Origin: Pterobdella sp. o SKG-2022
Lineage: Eukaryota; Annelida; Clitellata; Hirudinida; Piscicolidae
Direction of reading: 5' to 3'
DNA: 64,000 nucleotides
NCBI GenBank assembly: GCA_964035795.1
Contig: OZ038322.1
Coordinates: forward strand, 12,602,038-12,666,037
Part shown: in pieces, positions 37,588 to 51,200 of the stretch
Layout of the letters: each line of letters opens with the position of its first letter
Numbering within the stretch: the stretch's first letter is position 1
Translations under genes and position numbers: made by a program
Notes under the pieces: generated by a model
What the model was told of the DNA's origin: nothing
Seen by the model: the letters and a program-made list of their open reading frames with translations, nothing else
The model's database searches: none

Positions 37588-38283
37588 GGTGTTGAATTAT
37601 CAAACTATGATAATTTCGAAAGCTTTTTCATAATTTTCAAACATTTGAACTCGATACAAATATTATATAAAAAATCAATAATTATAAAAGCATTTTTATA
37701 TCCAATTGTTGATAAGACTAATGTAGATATGCAGAGAAACGGCCTTACAGTTAGTCTCCCAACGTGTCAAATATATAGTATAATGGAAAGTTCATGTATT
37801 TATTATTTAAAAAGGCTCTTTTGACAATAAAATAAAAATTTGTTTTTTTAGCTTGTCCTAGTTACTAATACCCTTTGAATAGGCATTGTTAGTCTTAAGT
37901 TGTCAGCTTTGTGGAGATTAGTTTTATATTGTGAATTAAATTTTGAAAATTTAATTTGAAAATTTACAAAACTTCGGAATTCAACCAACACAACGTGACA
38001 AATTTTATTATAAAAATTAATAATGTTATAAGTGAGAGGTGGGAAAGTACGTTCTAAAAATAAAAATGAGGATGTATCGGGAGAGATGGGCGAAAATAAA
38101 ATAAAATTCAATAATTATTGAATTTCAAAATTTATAAAATAAATTTAAATTTTGTATTAATCTTAAGTTGACATGATTTTTAAAAGTTTTATATACAAAT
38201 AAATTTATTTTTTCCTCAAGTTAATAAATCTTATTTTCTTATAATATGCTTTCAAATCTTTAATGTTTTTCAATCAATAATTA
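37588..38283. other. Spacer between UBAN and Rab-like genes
   Basis: This 696-base AT-rich stretch must hold the promoter of the UBAN gene and the 3' UTR of the Rab-like gene. TTTATT at 38204-38209 reads AATAAA on the minus strand, about 75 bases after the Rab-like stop. No other feature is seen. Confidence 0.5.
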
Positions 38284-41141
38284 CTAGCTAACATTACACA
38301 AAGAAGATTCATTTTTTTCTCGTTCTCTTTTCTGTTGCAAATGTTCCATTCTCATTCTATGTATGTTCTCTTTTCGAAGTTTTTCCTCTTGTTCTGCCCT
38401 TTCTTTTTCAATCCTTAACTTTTCTGATTGATTTATCTGATCCACCAAATGTTTTTTAGGCTGTGAAAAAATTTAATTTAATTATAAACTTCCAAAATGT
38501 TTTTCAAAATCATGCAAAATATGTACAATGGTTTTATAAATTACGATATTTTATCTAGTTTTAATATTTTATTCCTGTTTGAATCAAATGAATTAAATAT
38601 GTTTTTAGCAAGGTATTGCTGCAAGTGGAGCATCAGTCACCACTGAAAACTACATTTCTGACACTTAAATTATTCAATGAATAGTTTTATCCAATGAGAA
38701 TGTATATAAAGAGTTAAAGTTGCTAGGGTAGACAATTTTGAAAAAGCTTATAAGCATTAATCTTTGAAGAATAAAACAAAACGCCAAAAATGTACAGAAA
38801 AAATTGTTGAATTTAAGGCAAAAAATATGTTTGAAGTGTCTAAGTACAGTGAAAACAAATTAATTTTCGGAATGATTTTGGATTTTTAATCTTCTTTAAA
38901 AAGTGCTTTCCAATAAAACATTATTTTATCACGGCTTGAAGATACAAAAAGTATAAAAGCTCCTAAGAATTGAATGAATAATATCAAAAACATATAAGTT
39001 TTGTTTTTTTTACAAAAATAAACGTAAAACATTAGCTTTTTAAGCAAGTCATGATGAAAGAATTGCGGTGTTAGTAAACCTTCTTCTAACATGATTTGTG
39101 ATTTTACAAAGTATATTGAATAATTCAACTTGGAGAGTTTTCTAAAATTTACTCAAATAATTCAGATTCTACTTACACTGTTGAATGAATCCAATTGAGA
39201 ATTCGCTGCCATTTTTTCTTCAGGCTCACTCGCCATCTTCATCAGTTCAACCAAGTGTTTCATCACTTTCATAACCTTCCATCATTATAAGCTTTAATAT
39301 TATTCTCAGTTGAAACATCTTCCAGTTTCACAGTTGAAGGCATCAATTCCATATAATTTGAATGTACTTACAGATTCAATGTTGAAGGCAGAGATAAGAG
39401 AGTGGCAAATGTTGTATTGTTGAGCCAGTCTATTGTGCTGTTCACAAGTCACTTCCCTTCTCTCCCTTATATCAACTGTGCAGTGTTTGAAATGTTGTAG
39501 TTTTTCTAACTTTTTTTTGTATTTTTAGTGTTAAAAAAGTTTGTTAATACTTAATTTTTCAGTCCGATATTTCAAGTACAATTATAAAAAATAACAAAGT
39601 ACTTCTATAAAGTTAAATTTGCGTTAGATAGGAAAAATAAAAAATAGACTTATTTCATATACTTTTATTTTCTAAGCAAAAGAAAATTTTTGTAAATGCA
39701 CTTACATTTATAGTTGGGAATAAAAACGGATTTAAAAACTTGGTATTTAGCTGTTTATAAATTCAAACAACATTCAAAAAAATGTAATCAGTATTTACAG
39801 AATCTGCGTTACAGGGTCAATATATACAAATAGGTCAATGTAGTAAAAGATAAAGCATTTTTTATAAGTCATTGGGCTAGTTTGGGTTTTAACATAAAAG
39901 TATCTAATAAGCGTTAATTTAAGATTTTAAAAACAAAAATGTATCAAACTTTTGTTTCCGATGAGCATGGTGGTTAAATTTGGTTGTTCATGATTCATTG
40001 AAGAAAACCACTGAGGAATGCTTTTGAAGGTGTTGAAGTCTGTTACGTCGTACATCATTATTACGCCCTGCGAAACCATAAGAGTAAAATCATAATAGTT
40101 CTATAATAAGCTTAAATTATTATCAATCGATTATAATCTATATCATCTTTAATGTCTATGAGGTTAGGTGTTTGCTTATATTAAATTCGATTGTATACAT
40201 AATACTGGTAATCAAAAACATCGAAAAAAGCCGCTTTAATTAATTAGTTTTTCCATTAATAAAGGTGAGACAATGATTTAATATGATTGACATGCGCATT
40301 AGAGATATAGTTGACGATGGCATTTGATCCCAGCGAATCACCAGCTATGTCCCATACGTGTAAGTCTGTAGCTACTGTCATTGGGTATTCGAAAAAGCTT
40401 TCAAGTCATTTTTAAAATACAGCTTAGCATCATGTTTGCAAAAAGCTTATTTAAAAGTTTTTTGTTTTTATTAAAAACAGTTGATAAAAATTAAATTTAT
40501 AATCAAGTGTTTTTTTTCTTTTGTGCTTTCAAAGTCTAAGCCATTGTCGTGCTTATTGATTTTGGACATAATTTTCTATACGAAAAACTCCTTCCATTGT
40601 TTTTTTCGAGTTTCATATTGCTTTCTTCTCAAAGAATAAAAAGATTTTTTGATTTTAAGATAATGCTATTAAATTTAACTTCAATTGTTTGAAAAAAAGT
40701 ACTTTCATCTCATCAAAAAAATAATTCGCATGCAAAAATTTCTTATTAATATAGTGGGAAATTAAAGGATTGATTACTAAAAAAAGTTTTTTAAATTTTA
40801 TAACATATTATTACTTGTGATAACACATTTAAAATTTTACCTGAAACTTTTTTGATCACAATCTCAAACCCCACTGTAGCTTTGTATGTTTGTTGAATCT
40901 TGTTGTGGCAATACTGTTGCACAAAAACTGACTAAAATTAATATCACTACTTAATTTATACCCATTAATTTTATTATAGATTTATTAAACCAAGTAAAAA
41001 ACATTTCTTGTTTATTTCAAAAGATATATTAAACTCTACTTTTCCTGTCTTGGCATCACCAACAACAACAACTTTCATCATCGACTTTTTTTGTTTTTTC
41101 ACTTCTTCGTTGTCCTCCCAATCACTTCCATCATCAGACAT
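38284..41141 (-). CDS. Rab-family small GTPase with coiled-coil tail and CaaX-like end (Rab28-like?)
   Basis: Seven exons (41040-41141, 40841-40931, 40292-40374, 39950-40067, 39372-39475, 39177-39275, 38284-38460) total 774 nt, exactly 258 codons, in frame. After an acidic/basic N-terminus (MSDDGSDWEDNEEVKKQKK) come the G motifs: G1 VVVVGDAKTGKS, the G2 threonine in YKATVGFE, G3 WDIAGDS, MYDVTDFNTF (alpha3 region), G4 GNKID (Asp and Ile supplied across an intron) and a weak G5 (SAFNIES). Switch II has Asp where most Rabs have the catalytic Gln. The domain is followed by about 70 residues of charged coiled coil (EKERAEQEEKLRKEN) and the ending SSLCNVS, a possible CaaX prenylation site. The N-terminal layout and CaaX-type ending recall Rab28, but the coiled-coil tail does not, so subfamily is open. 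Confidence 0.8.
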
Positions 41142-42279
41142 GTTCAACTTTTATTCACTATATTTAATTATATAATTTTTAAAATCATCGAAATTTTAAG
41201 ATAGCATTGAATATTCTCATATCGATCTTTTTTGCACGTAAAATTGTTGCTAGGAAACAACAGCATGTGCTTAAATGGAGCTTCATTGAAATAATTTTCA
41301 AATAATAGCAGTTTTAAATTTAACTTTTGAAAAACAAATGGTTGAAAACAATTTCACTTTAGCGATTTTGATATGATCTTCCAATATTTGATGTTCACAG
41401 AAAGTTTGAATAATTAAATGAACTGTCAAATTCTTTGAACAAAATCCATTTCTAAACAATTACTTAAAATAATTACAATACTTAATTTAAATGATTAAAA
41501 AATTAATTCCATAGAGTACAGATTTTCGAAGTACACATACTCAAAAGGTCCTTCATTTCTTAGCCTTTGATTTCAACAAATATAAGCAAGATTAGATTTC
41601 AAGATCAGAAATAGAATTCTTTAAAATTAAGAATCACACATATTTAAGAAATTACAGACAACAACTATAAATTTATAAATGTAGATGAATGGAATAAATA
41701 AAATGCACAGTGATTGAAGTTTGAACAATAGAACTGACATCAATCCTAGTACACTGCTTACTTTTTTATAACTTCAAGAAAATATAATAAAAACTAAAAA
41801 TATTCAAGAAATTTAAGTTTAAATTGACAATTTCATTTCGAAAACGATATAAATTTACAAAGTTATGTACAAGCTCTAAAAGACCAACAATGTGAAATTT
41901 TAAAAAAATATAAAGTACAAAGTATCCACAAAACTACAATAATATTCATAAAGCTAAGTCCCTGAAATCTCTCGATTAGTATAACATATTTCTACAATCA
42001 AATTTTTCAACAATTTCGATCTACATTCCAATTCTCCTTATCTATATCCATTTAGAGAATAATAAACTAGATTTCTACAAGTGACTTTCACAAAACTTTC
42101 AAATGACTCATAAAATTTTTAAAATAAATTTATAATTTCACATCAAATGCAACAAAATAAATTGATTTTTATAATTATTTTTCCAACTAATTCAACCCAA
42201 ACCTACAATATGGAACGGTTTTTAGACCATTTATCAAAAGCATTTAATGATTTCGAAACGAATCATTGAGAGACTTTGT
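41142..42279. other. Spacer between Rab-like gene and UNC5 3' end
   Basis: This is the upstream region of the Rab-like gene plus the UNC5 3' UTR, both transcribed leftward. It is AT-rich. I saw no gene, repeat or strong motif in it. Confidence 0.5.
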
Positions 42280-45200
42280 TCAAAATATCACAGGATCCAT
42301 AGATCTAGAAATTATGTCAGCTGCGTCGAAGTGGCCTATTGACCTGAGTGAATTGACCAAGGTGTTAAGAGCCGATTGTGTGTTATCTTTAGCTTGCCAC
42401 AAACTCAACAATATATCTGTCGGGCTTTCCTTCGTCTCCATATATTCAATATAACTGTAAAAATTCAATTTAGTGTTGAATAGATTTATTTCATATCTCT
42501 TTTAACAATTATTATTATAAGCCTCCAGAAAAATATTTTTTTCTAATTAAACAGAATATATTTTTTTATTTAGACCTTTGTAAGTTAAGGCAAGTGGCAA
42601 GAGATTTCCAATTATTAGGATGTTGTTCATTGTCTAAAAGGGAACATAATTGACTGTGTAAGGAAACTGGTATTCTGTATGATAAAAAAATTTCTTTTCT
42701 GAAATCACATTCCAAAACTTATATTATATGAACATTACGATACAACTTAATCTTTTCGCCGTAAAAAATGAATCACAATTGATGAAATTCATAAATTTTG
42801 AGTAAACACGAAGATTGGCAATACCCGTCGTTTTGTGAAACAATAGACTTTTGGTTGGGCGATTCGATTAAGGTCTTCATCGTGTTTGGCTACAAATTAG
42901 TATTAATAATATATTCATAATAATTTCTAATTTATTTAGCTTTTGAGTCTCTCAAAAACTTAAAATTAATTTTTAGTTAATTTTTGGATTTGTTTGAATT
43001 TTCCTAACAAACCTCCAACAAGAAATCACAATTGATTTTGATGACTTTTGGGTTGTTGGGCAAAAGTTTTTGGTAGACCATTATATCGCAAGTCAAAGAA
43101 GTAGGATTGTTTGAGCCTTTTCCGTTAGGTAACTGTTATGATGACGAAATTAAACAACTTTTTTCAATGAATTTTGATGAAAAAAACAATTTTGAACATT
43201 GAAGAATTATAGAAATATAAACCAATTGCTGAAATAAGTTGATTATTATCAAATTCCAAACCTTTTCTAATGTAATAGAACAGTGTAATCCATTTTTACT
43301 ATTGTTCCATATGTGGTCGAATGGAATTTCCTAATGAAAATATTTATTTAATTTGAACCTTTTCGGGGCTCACTAAAAACTTTATCTAATACAACGTTTT
43401 TAAAATTGATCAATGAAAGTTTCACCTGGCAATCGACATCCATTTTGTTTCTCCATCCAGGAGATACGTTTTGAACTGAAAAACACATGTTTGATGCATT
43501 GTGTTGGAAGAAAATAGACCTTGGTTGATCAACTGCGATGCCTCCTAATAAACTCTCTATTTGCATCACTCCCTACAAAAAAGTTTCCCAATTAAATAAC
43601 TTTGCAAATAAAAATATATACATTAGATTTCAGTATATCAACACGACCTCCAAGGCATCAACAGTATCTTCGACAATGTAAATTCTGATTGAACAATCCA
43701 TCAAAGAAGTTAGAGGTGACGATGGTTGGAGGGCAAACGAAGCTAATCTGAGAGCTTTGATGGCAGGCTGGCTAGGAGAGCGAGGGACTCCCACAAGAGC
43801 ACACATGGTGAGAGGGTGGTCAGTGATCACGTGGCATTTGTCCTGCTCGAGGTTTACACATGGTTGTGAAGAGTTGTCTTCTGGTGATCCCACAAGACAA
43901 AGAAGCTGCAATAAAAGATTAATATTATACCACAATACTATAAAACTAGTATATAATATTGTGAAAAATTAGCCTCAAAATTGTGAATCATAAAAGCAGG
44001 AAAATAATTGAACTTTTTTTTTTTATAGTATTTATTTTTATCATTACATTATTCAAACAGTCGCAAAAAGGTTAATGCATAATGTTAAATGATCAGCAAA
44101 GGACCTTCCATTCCGGAGTGACTTCATAAGGAGCATCGCTAGCAAACAGAAATATGCGCCAAAAACTGTCTTTCAAGCAAGCACAGTGTCTGAAAGAGAG
44201 AAAGATGGGTTTCTTTAAACTTGTGTTTTTGGGCCCGCATAGCACCACTGGTGAGAGTAATGTCTGATTTTCTGTAGGTTGTGTTTGTTTCCTTAATATT
44301 AATATTAATGTTTTGATGAATTAGACAACTTTATATTCTCTAAAAAATTGATAAAACTTCCGTTTATTAAAAAAATCTTCTTATATATAATATATTAAAT
44401 ATATATAATATACACTCGATTTACTGAATACTTTTAATTTTATTCCACAAAGAAACTGCTCGAACCTGACAACTTGGGCCTATCTTTATCATCTCTTGAA
44501 ACAGCCAGGAACATTTCTTGTTCTGCATCCATCGATCCATTCATCACCAACATTGATATGTCTGGGACGTGATGAATAATGCATGAAGCATTGGATTATC
44601 GAACACTATAAGGCGTTTAAAAATAAGAAGGAATAACATTCGAGGTTCATTTCTTTAGGGATAATTATTTCAAAGTAAATTAATAAGTGGGCTATTGCTT
44701 TGAATTTTGTTTTTAGATGTGATTTTTTTACTTTTAATTTTCAAAGGTATATGCTCTCAAATAGATCATAATTCTTATTTCAAAATTTTTTCTATAAATT
44801 GAATTTTCATTTTTAATCTACCGAAAAAAAAATTTAAATAGTTATGTATATATAAATACATGAATATTCATACATTTTGATACCCGCAAGTCTACGCCGG
44901 TTGCAATACTTGATAATATTTGGAAGAATTAAATCGACAGTAAAGTTTATTTAACAATAATTTTTTATTTTTACTGTTTTTTGTTATAAATGAATTTATT
45001 TTTTATCTAGACGTCTATTCAAGAGCAGATAAAATCACCTATATTGATTGGAAATAGATAAGAAATCTATTAGGTTTTTCTATTTCGTCTATTTTCTTGA
45101 TTTAAATAAACTAAAAAATTCACGCTTTTGAAAATTTCTATTTAGGATGGGCTTACCTGTTATTTTTAATTAAATTATGGCCTAATAAAACTGTTATAAA

Positions 45201-48200
45201 ATTTAAAGGCAAGATTAATTTGTCTTTTAAACTTTCGAGAGCTAAGTATTAATAGCATCGTATTTAGGCTGGATTTCCGTGGTATTACTTATCTTATAAA
45301 AATCGTTTTTTACTCTATAATAAAATAACGAATAAAAATTTTGATACTTTCAACACGTTCTGATAAAGATTAAAAAACACTAAAGTAAATTCAATAAGAC
45401 TCTCCTCAAAATCTGGTTTTTGTCTTGAACAATAAAAATGCCAAGACGAGCAGACTGGGCTCTTTATAAACTTAGACGTTAGTTTCAAACATTAATTATT
45501 CATTAAAGTAATAGCTTCCTTATTAAATTATTTTTGCTCATGAAGCCTTTTACATTTAAAACACACGTGCTATAACTTTCAAAATTTTAATGACAATAGA
45601 TAGAAGTCGCGCACAAAAATCATAAAAACATATAATAATATATAATGTAAACCATAATAAATGCAAAAAAAGATAATTATATAGAATATAAAAATTAATA
45701 TTATATAATGAAAAATTTTGACTTAAAATAATAACCATTAGTTTGAAAAAACAAAAAACTTATTCTCAAAGATTTTACTATTTATAACAATCGGAAAACA
45801 GCTACAGAAACAGTTGACCACACCTGATTCTTCCAATGTCAGTCTTCCTCCTTTAGGACCAAAAGATTCCCACACCACGGCACCAACTCCAGTCGGAAAG
45901 TAGTGGTGGTTTGCTTGTTGTTGTTGGAACAATGGTTTGTTAGGGGGTGGAAGTGGAGGCTGTTGTGAGAAATGATGAGAAAAAACATTGTTTAAAGTGT
46001 TATTAATGCCATTATTTTGCAGACAAGATTGTGGCCTTTTAGATATTGAAGATGTTGTTGATGAAGAGGAGGAGGAAGAAGAAGGGTTAACTTTAAGTCT
46101 GTATTGAGATGAAGGGTTGGATGAGTGTAATGGAGTGCTCAAAAGACTGGAAGGTTGTGGTGGGCCGTTGTTGTAGTTTGACTGAGTATTTTGAGTAGTA
46201 ACACATTTGTTTTCGGACTCAGTTTCATTTGGAAAAGTCAATTTGCAGTAAGGAGATTCTGAGCAGACGTTTTCATCATCGGTTGTGTAGTTTTTGTTGT
46301 TGCTGTTATCACTACTGCTGTTAAAGTTGTTATTAGCGAAATAAGTGTTATTAAACTTGTTATACATTGTGTTATTGGCAGGTGATGCGTTGAAAAGAGT
46401 ATTATTGATGTAGTTTTTGTTGCTCGTTGCTAATAGACCATATTGTTGTTGTTGTTGTTGCATTTGTTGCTGAAATATGTTTTGAGAGTTGGATTGTTGC
46501 ACGATCAAAGAACTCGTTACTTCTGGTGCCATGTACACATCTGATAATGATGTATTGAGTTAATCTGTCAATTAATCACTAATTAATTCACTTGTTTTTC
46601 TAATTTGACATCTAATCAATGCCACTATAAATTCAATGTGTTACAACATAAGTAAGGTAATTATTTCTTTATTATAAATTCCTTTGAAATTATCAATTCA
46701 GTTATACGCAAAGTTTACAAAGAACTTTAGTTTTTTTTCTGTTTTATTCTATTTGAATAAACAACATAAAGACAATAATCATTCAAACAAATACAGACCT
46801 TGTATTTGAGAGACAAGCTTCGTCTGAGGGGCTGAGTGAAAAGTTGATTATTGTAAGTTAATGGTGATTTAAATTCTTCCAAAACAATTACATTATCAAG
46901 ATTTTTCTATTCAACTGTTATTACCAAAACTTCCAATAAAACGGAGTTTTAAAAATTGCATTTATTTTTAAGACATAAACGCACAAGGAAAATTTCAAAT
47001 TTATCATACTCTTCTTAGAATTGTCTCATAGTGAAATAAATCATAGAAATAAATATACAGATCAATTAACGGAAAATGGTGAAGAAGTTGTAAAAGAAGA
47101 GCTGAGTACCATCATTAAAGTTATTGTACATTAAAAACACTGATAAAACTACTTGAGTATATTCCCAATAACCATTAAGACCATGTATGATGAAGAGAAG
47201 CATTGTTAAAACTGTTAAAGTGAAAGTAAGGAAGGGTATTATCTTGAAATTGGGTACTTGGATATTACATATGGCCTGAATTATACACACAACGTGCTTT
47301 GTAAGGCCTTTAAGTTCTGCTACTGAGCTTTTATGCTTTTATTGATAATTTTATCCGTATTATTGATGCTATTTATTGATGTTATTCTGCTTGGTATTTT
47401 CATTTTTTAGCTTTTTGACAAAAAATTTGAAATTTAGTTTTATCATCGTTATTGTTATCAGTTGTCTATTTAACTTTAATACAAAATGTTAAAGAAATTC
47501 TTTACTCTGAAAACATCAAATGAACATATTAAATACCCTCAAAGTTTTTACATTCACAATGGTTAAACGTTATTTTATATAATTTCGGCCACACCTTTGC
47601 TTTCATTAGTGATTACAATGTTTGTGAAAGGATGAGTCGTATTTACAGATATAAGCTGATTGATTGGTGCTACTTAATCGAATTGACGCCAATCACTTGA
47701 TTAGTGTCTATGACAAAACCAACCCTCAACACATCAATCTAGAGTCCTCTTCTCGTATCACTCGAGTACTAAAGCAAACAAGTTCGAATTCAGAATGAGT
47801 TTTTTTTGTTGTATTAGAAGTTATCGCTGAATGTAGGTTCCAATAAAAATTATACTTATATAAACCCTTGAAAACGTTTAATGATGTGCACGCATTGGCT
47901 ACAACTCCATGCAATAACTAATAAGAGCCAACTTGAGCATAATGTTGAAAACATCATAAATCATTCAAGCAACTTATATTCAAAATCAATAACATAAGCA
48001 ACTCACAAGCGATGCAATTAATCAAGTCACTAAAAGTTAATTCTATTTACACACGCCTTACATTAATCACTGCTTGTTTTATAATATACTTTTTCATAAC
48101 ATGGATTTTTTTAACTTTTGAACTTCAAAATCATTGATTCCCCGAAACACCAAATTTAAAACATGCCAAATCGAATAAACACAGAGTTAAGTCAGAAACG

Positions 48201-51200
48201 ATAAATCACAGAAAGGAACAATGTAGTATCAAATAAAGCCAGCATGAGATAATACACTGAGAACTTACAAGGAGGGGATCTTTTCTTAAGTCTGATAAGG
48301 AATACACTGACAATAAGACAGACAAAAAAGGAGACGACAGCTAATGTCACTCCCACGTACATCCCCGTGTGATCTTGCGCGCTGTTCTTGCTCACTGTAG
48401 GTTGTAGTTTAGGTTTTTTATAGACACGCTAAAGCTTAGTTTAATTAAATATAATATTTATATACTTTTATTATTTTTGATATATTTTAAGTGCATTGAT
48501 CAAAGCGGTAAAAAGTTTGGAAAACATTCATGATACGTCAGTGGTGGTGGTGAACTTATTTTGAAAGCTTCTGATGAAGGATGCACTTCCTAGAAAGCTT
48601 AAAGTTGCAGTACACATACACAGTTAAGCGCAGTATAAATGTATTTATCACTTAGCGCTACATAAAAAACGTCGGAGCGGAAATAGATGTCAGTACAGGA
48701 TGACTTAAGACTTGTTTTCACATGCTTCTCACAAAAGCATATATTTTAAGACTTCTGCACTCCTATAAAATGAAAATAGCTTTCTGTTCACGTTTTTGAA
48801 AATGTTATCAATTATTAAAAAGAACCTTTACTTTAAAATATGTTGCGGATCAAAGACGCACTAGGCATGAAAAGAAGAAGAGCATAAGTTATGCGTGTTT
48901 CTTGTTGTCTTTTATTTCAAAAGGGATATTCTCTTTTGAAAAATGTTTTGGTGAAACTTTTTATTAAATAAATTCCATCAAAAGTGTGTAATAATATTAC
49001 TTTCCAGTTTAAAGCCATAACTCTCTTGTAGCAAAAGCTATGCAAAACAACATTTTATAAAACTTTGGAACAACCGGAACATAATTCTAATAAAACTCAA
49101 CTGTACAAAAGTTAATAGAATGTTTCTAACTATATTCACAAATATTATAATAAAAATTCCCTAAATAAACTTTTAATCTTGAGAATCTATGAGACATGAA
49201 GGGTTTTAAAAAAGAATGTTGCGACCTTTCTAATAAAATTAACTGTAATTTAAATGATTTTTATTAAATTCCCAAATATCATTAATTAAATCCTTACCAA
49301 AATGCTAAAATAATAATGGTGAAAAAAAGATCAAATTTGAGTTAATAATGACAAAATGGAGCAAGTTCTTTGTTTGTACTGAAGTACTGGCAATCAATAA
49401 AAGCCAATACAATATTTATAGTCACTTATACCATAATACTGCTACGCAGTAGAGTGCAGTATTATCGCTATTCTTGTTCAGTTTTAGTTTTTTTTTCAAA
49501 TTTCAAAGTTATCTTTATTGTTTCAGAAGCACCGTCATTTTTTTATGTGGCTTTCAACTATTAATTTATTTAAATTTCTAATAATGAAGTTAGTTAGGTT
49601 CTATAATTCAAGATTGGCATCTTAAAAGAAAATGAGATCTTTATTATTAAAATTTCATTTAGATTAAATTTAAGTTTTTTTTTCTAAAACATTCTGAAAG
49701 AAAAAATCTTGAATTTATTTCTAGAAGATTCTCTTATAAATTCCCGTTTTATAATGAAAATCTTAGACTTCAATGTCGCCATAATTTTTGATTTTCCTAG
49801 CCATGACACATAAACATAATTAATGGTTACTTTATTGACACCTCACTATAATGAACAAATATTAAAAGTTCGATTCAGAAAAATCCACAAGATAAAACCA
49901 ATAATTTAAAAAGAATTTGAATCAAATGTTAATAAATTAGGATGAAAGAAAAATTCTTGAATAGAAGGAGTCTTGAAGACCTGCAAGAGGGAAGCTATAA
50001 ACAAACGCCAGTGGGAAACCTTGTGACCCGAGTACAACTTCTTATCAAAAGGTCCCCTAACTCACTAACCTCTATTGATTCATTTTTATTAATCTTGTTT
50101 TATTTTGATACTTGTTCTATCAAGTTTTTATCGCATTTGTTTTTCTTATAAGAGAAATTTCACGTCACGGTTGTGTTTTATTTGACCATCTAACGTCACA
50201 TCTTCTCTACTTGCTGTCCCAGTCGATATTTAAAGACCCGTCAATAAAAATTATTAAATTTGTCAAGCATGCAAGCAATTATCTCTCACGTGTTTTAAAT
50301 TTCTTTGTTTTGAACCACCGAATGAACATGACAAATTAAAAATTCCTTTTCAAAATCTGCAGAATTCGTGCTTAAAAATAAATATTTTCGGCCCAAAAAA
50401 CCTAGCTCAAAAAAGATTAAAAACTTTATATTATAAAATAAAAGTTTGAATAAAAATAAACGGGAGAGAAAGTAATTGAAAGGGTATTTTAGTGGGAATT
50501 AATAAGAAGGGCCTGGTTCGGTTATCAGATGAAATAGAAACATCGTTTGTAATAAATCTCCGCAATAATTAAATGCTTCTTAAAAGGAACTTCTATCTCA
50601 GGTTGCCTTTGATTTGATAAATCCATCTGGGTTTTTATATTTCTTTTGATTTTTTTATATTAATAGAATTTAACACACGCTATATAAAAATTCAGTAAAA
50701 ACAGGTCTTTTAGCGTGTATGAGTATTTTGATACATTTTCGGTAAGATAATCAAGTCAAGATTCACAAAAAATGATTTTTGAGTTTTTCAAAATAATTTA
50801 TCAAGTTAATCTTTGAATAAATGGAAATCTAAACTGGAGGTGTGATTCAGAGACATTCTGAGACATACGTGCAAATCTTAAGAGTAAAATGTTGTGATGC
50901 ATTATAAAAGATTGCATGGGATGGTTTGAAGTGACGCCGATGGAAAAGTTTCAATTAGGAGTCATAACCTCTTATCTGCTATTTTCTGCATACATGTCCA
51001 ATCAGTCTTAACTGTTTGTGTATGCCGTTTTGACATGCTGTCTTGCCAAGAATAAATTGGCACATAAAGTATTGAAAATTTTTTTTTATAGTTTTTAAAA
51101 TTAACTAGATTTTTGTTTATATTATAAAAAAAAAACAAAATTCAGTTTCATGTTTGTGAGAAAATTAATGTTTTCTTTGAAAAGTTCCAATAGAATATTT

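Noticed and set aside
38886..39128. 80-codon minus-strand frame with a hydrophobic segment
   Set aside because: It lies wholly in an intron of the Rab-like gene, has no start context or homology, and the flanking exons join in phase without it.
39927..40067. Rab-like gene ending at GNKS with a truncated G4 motif
   Set aside because: A donor inside the AAA AGT codons joins in phase to the exon at 39475, giving GNKID and a full-length product whose total length is an exact multiple of three.
43757..43972. 71-codon plus-strand frame
   Set aside because: Antisense shadow of the UNC5 exon at 43648-43905.
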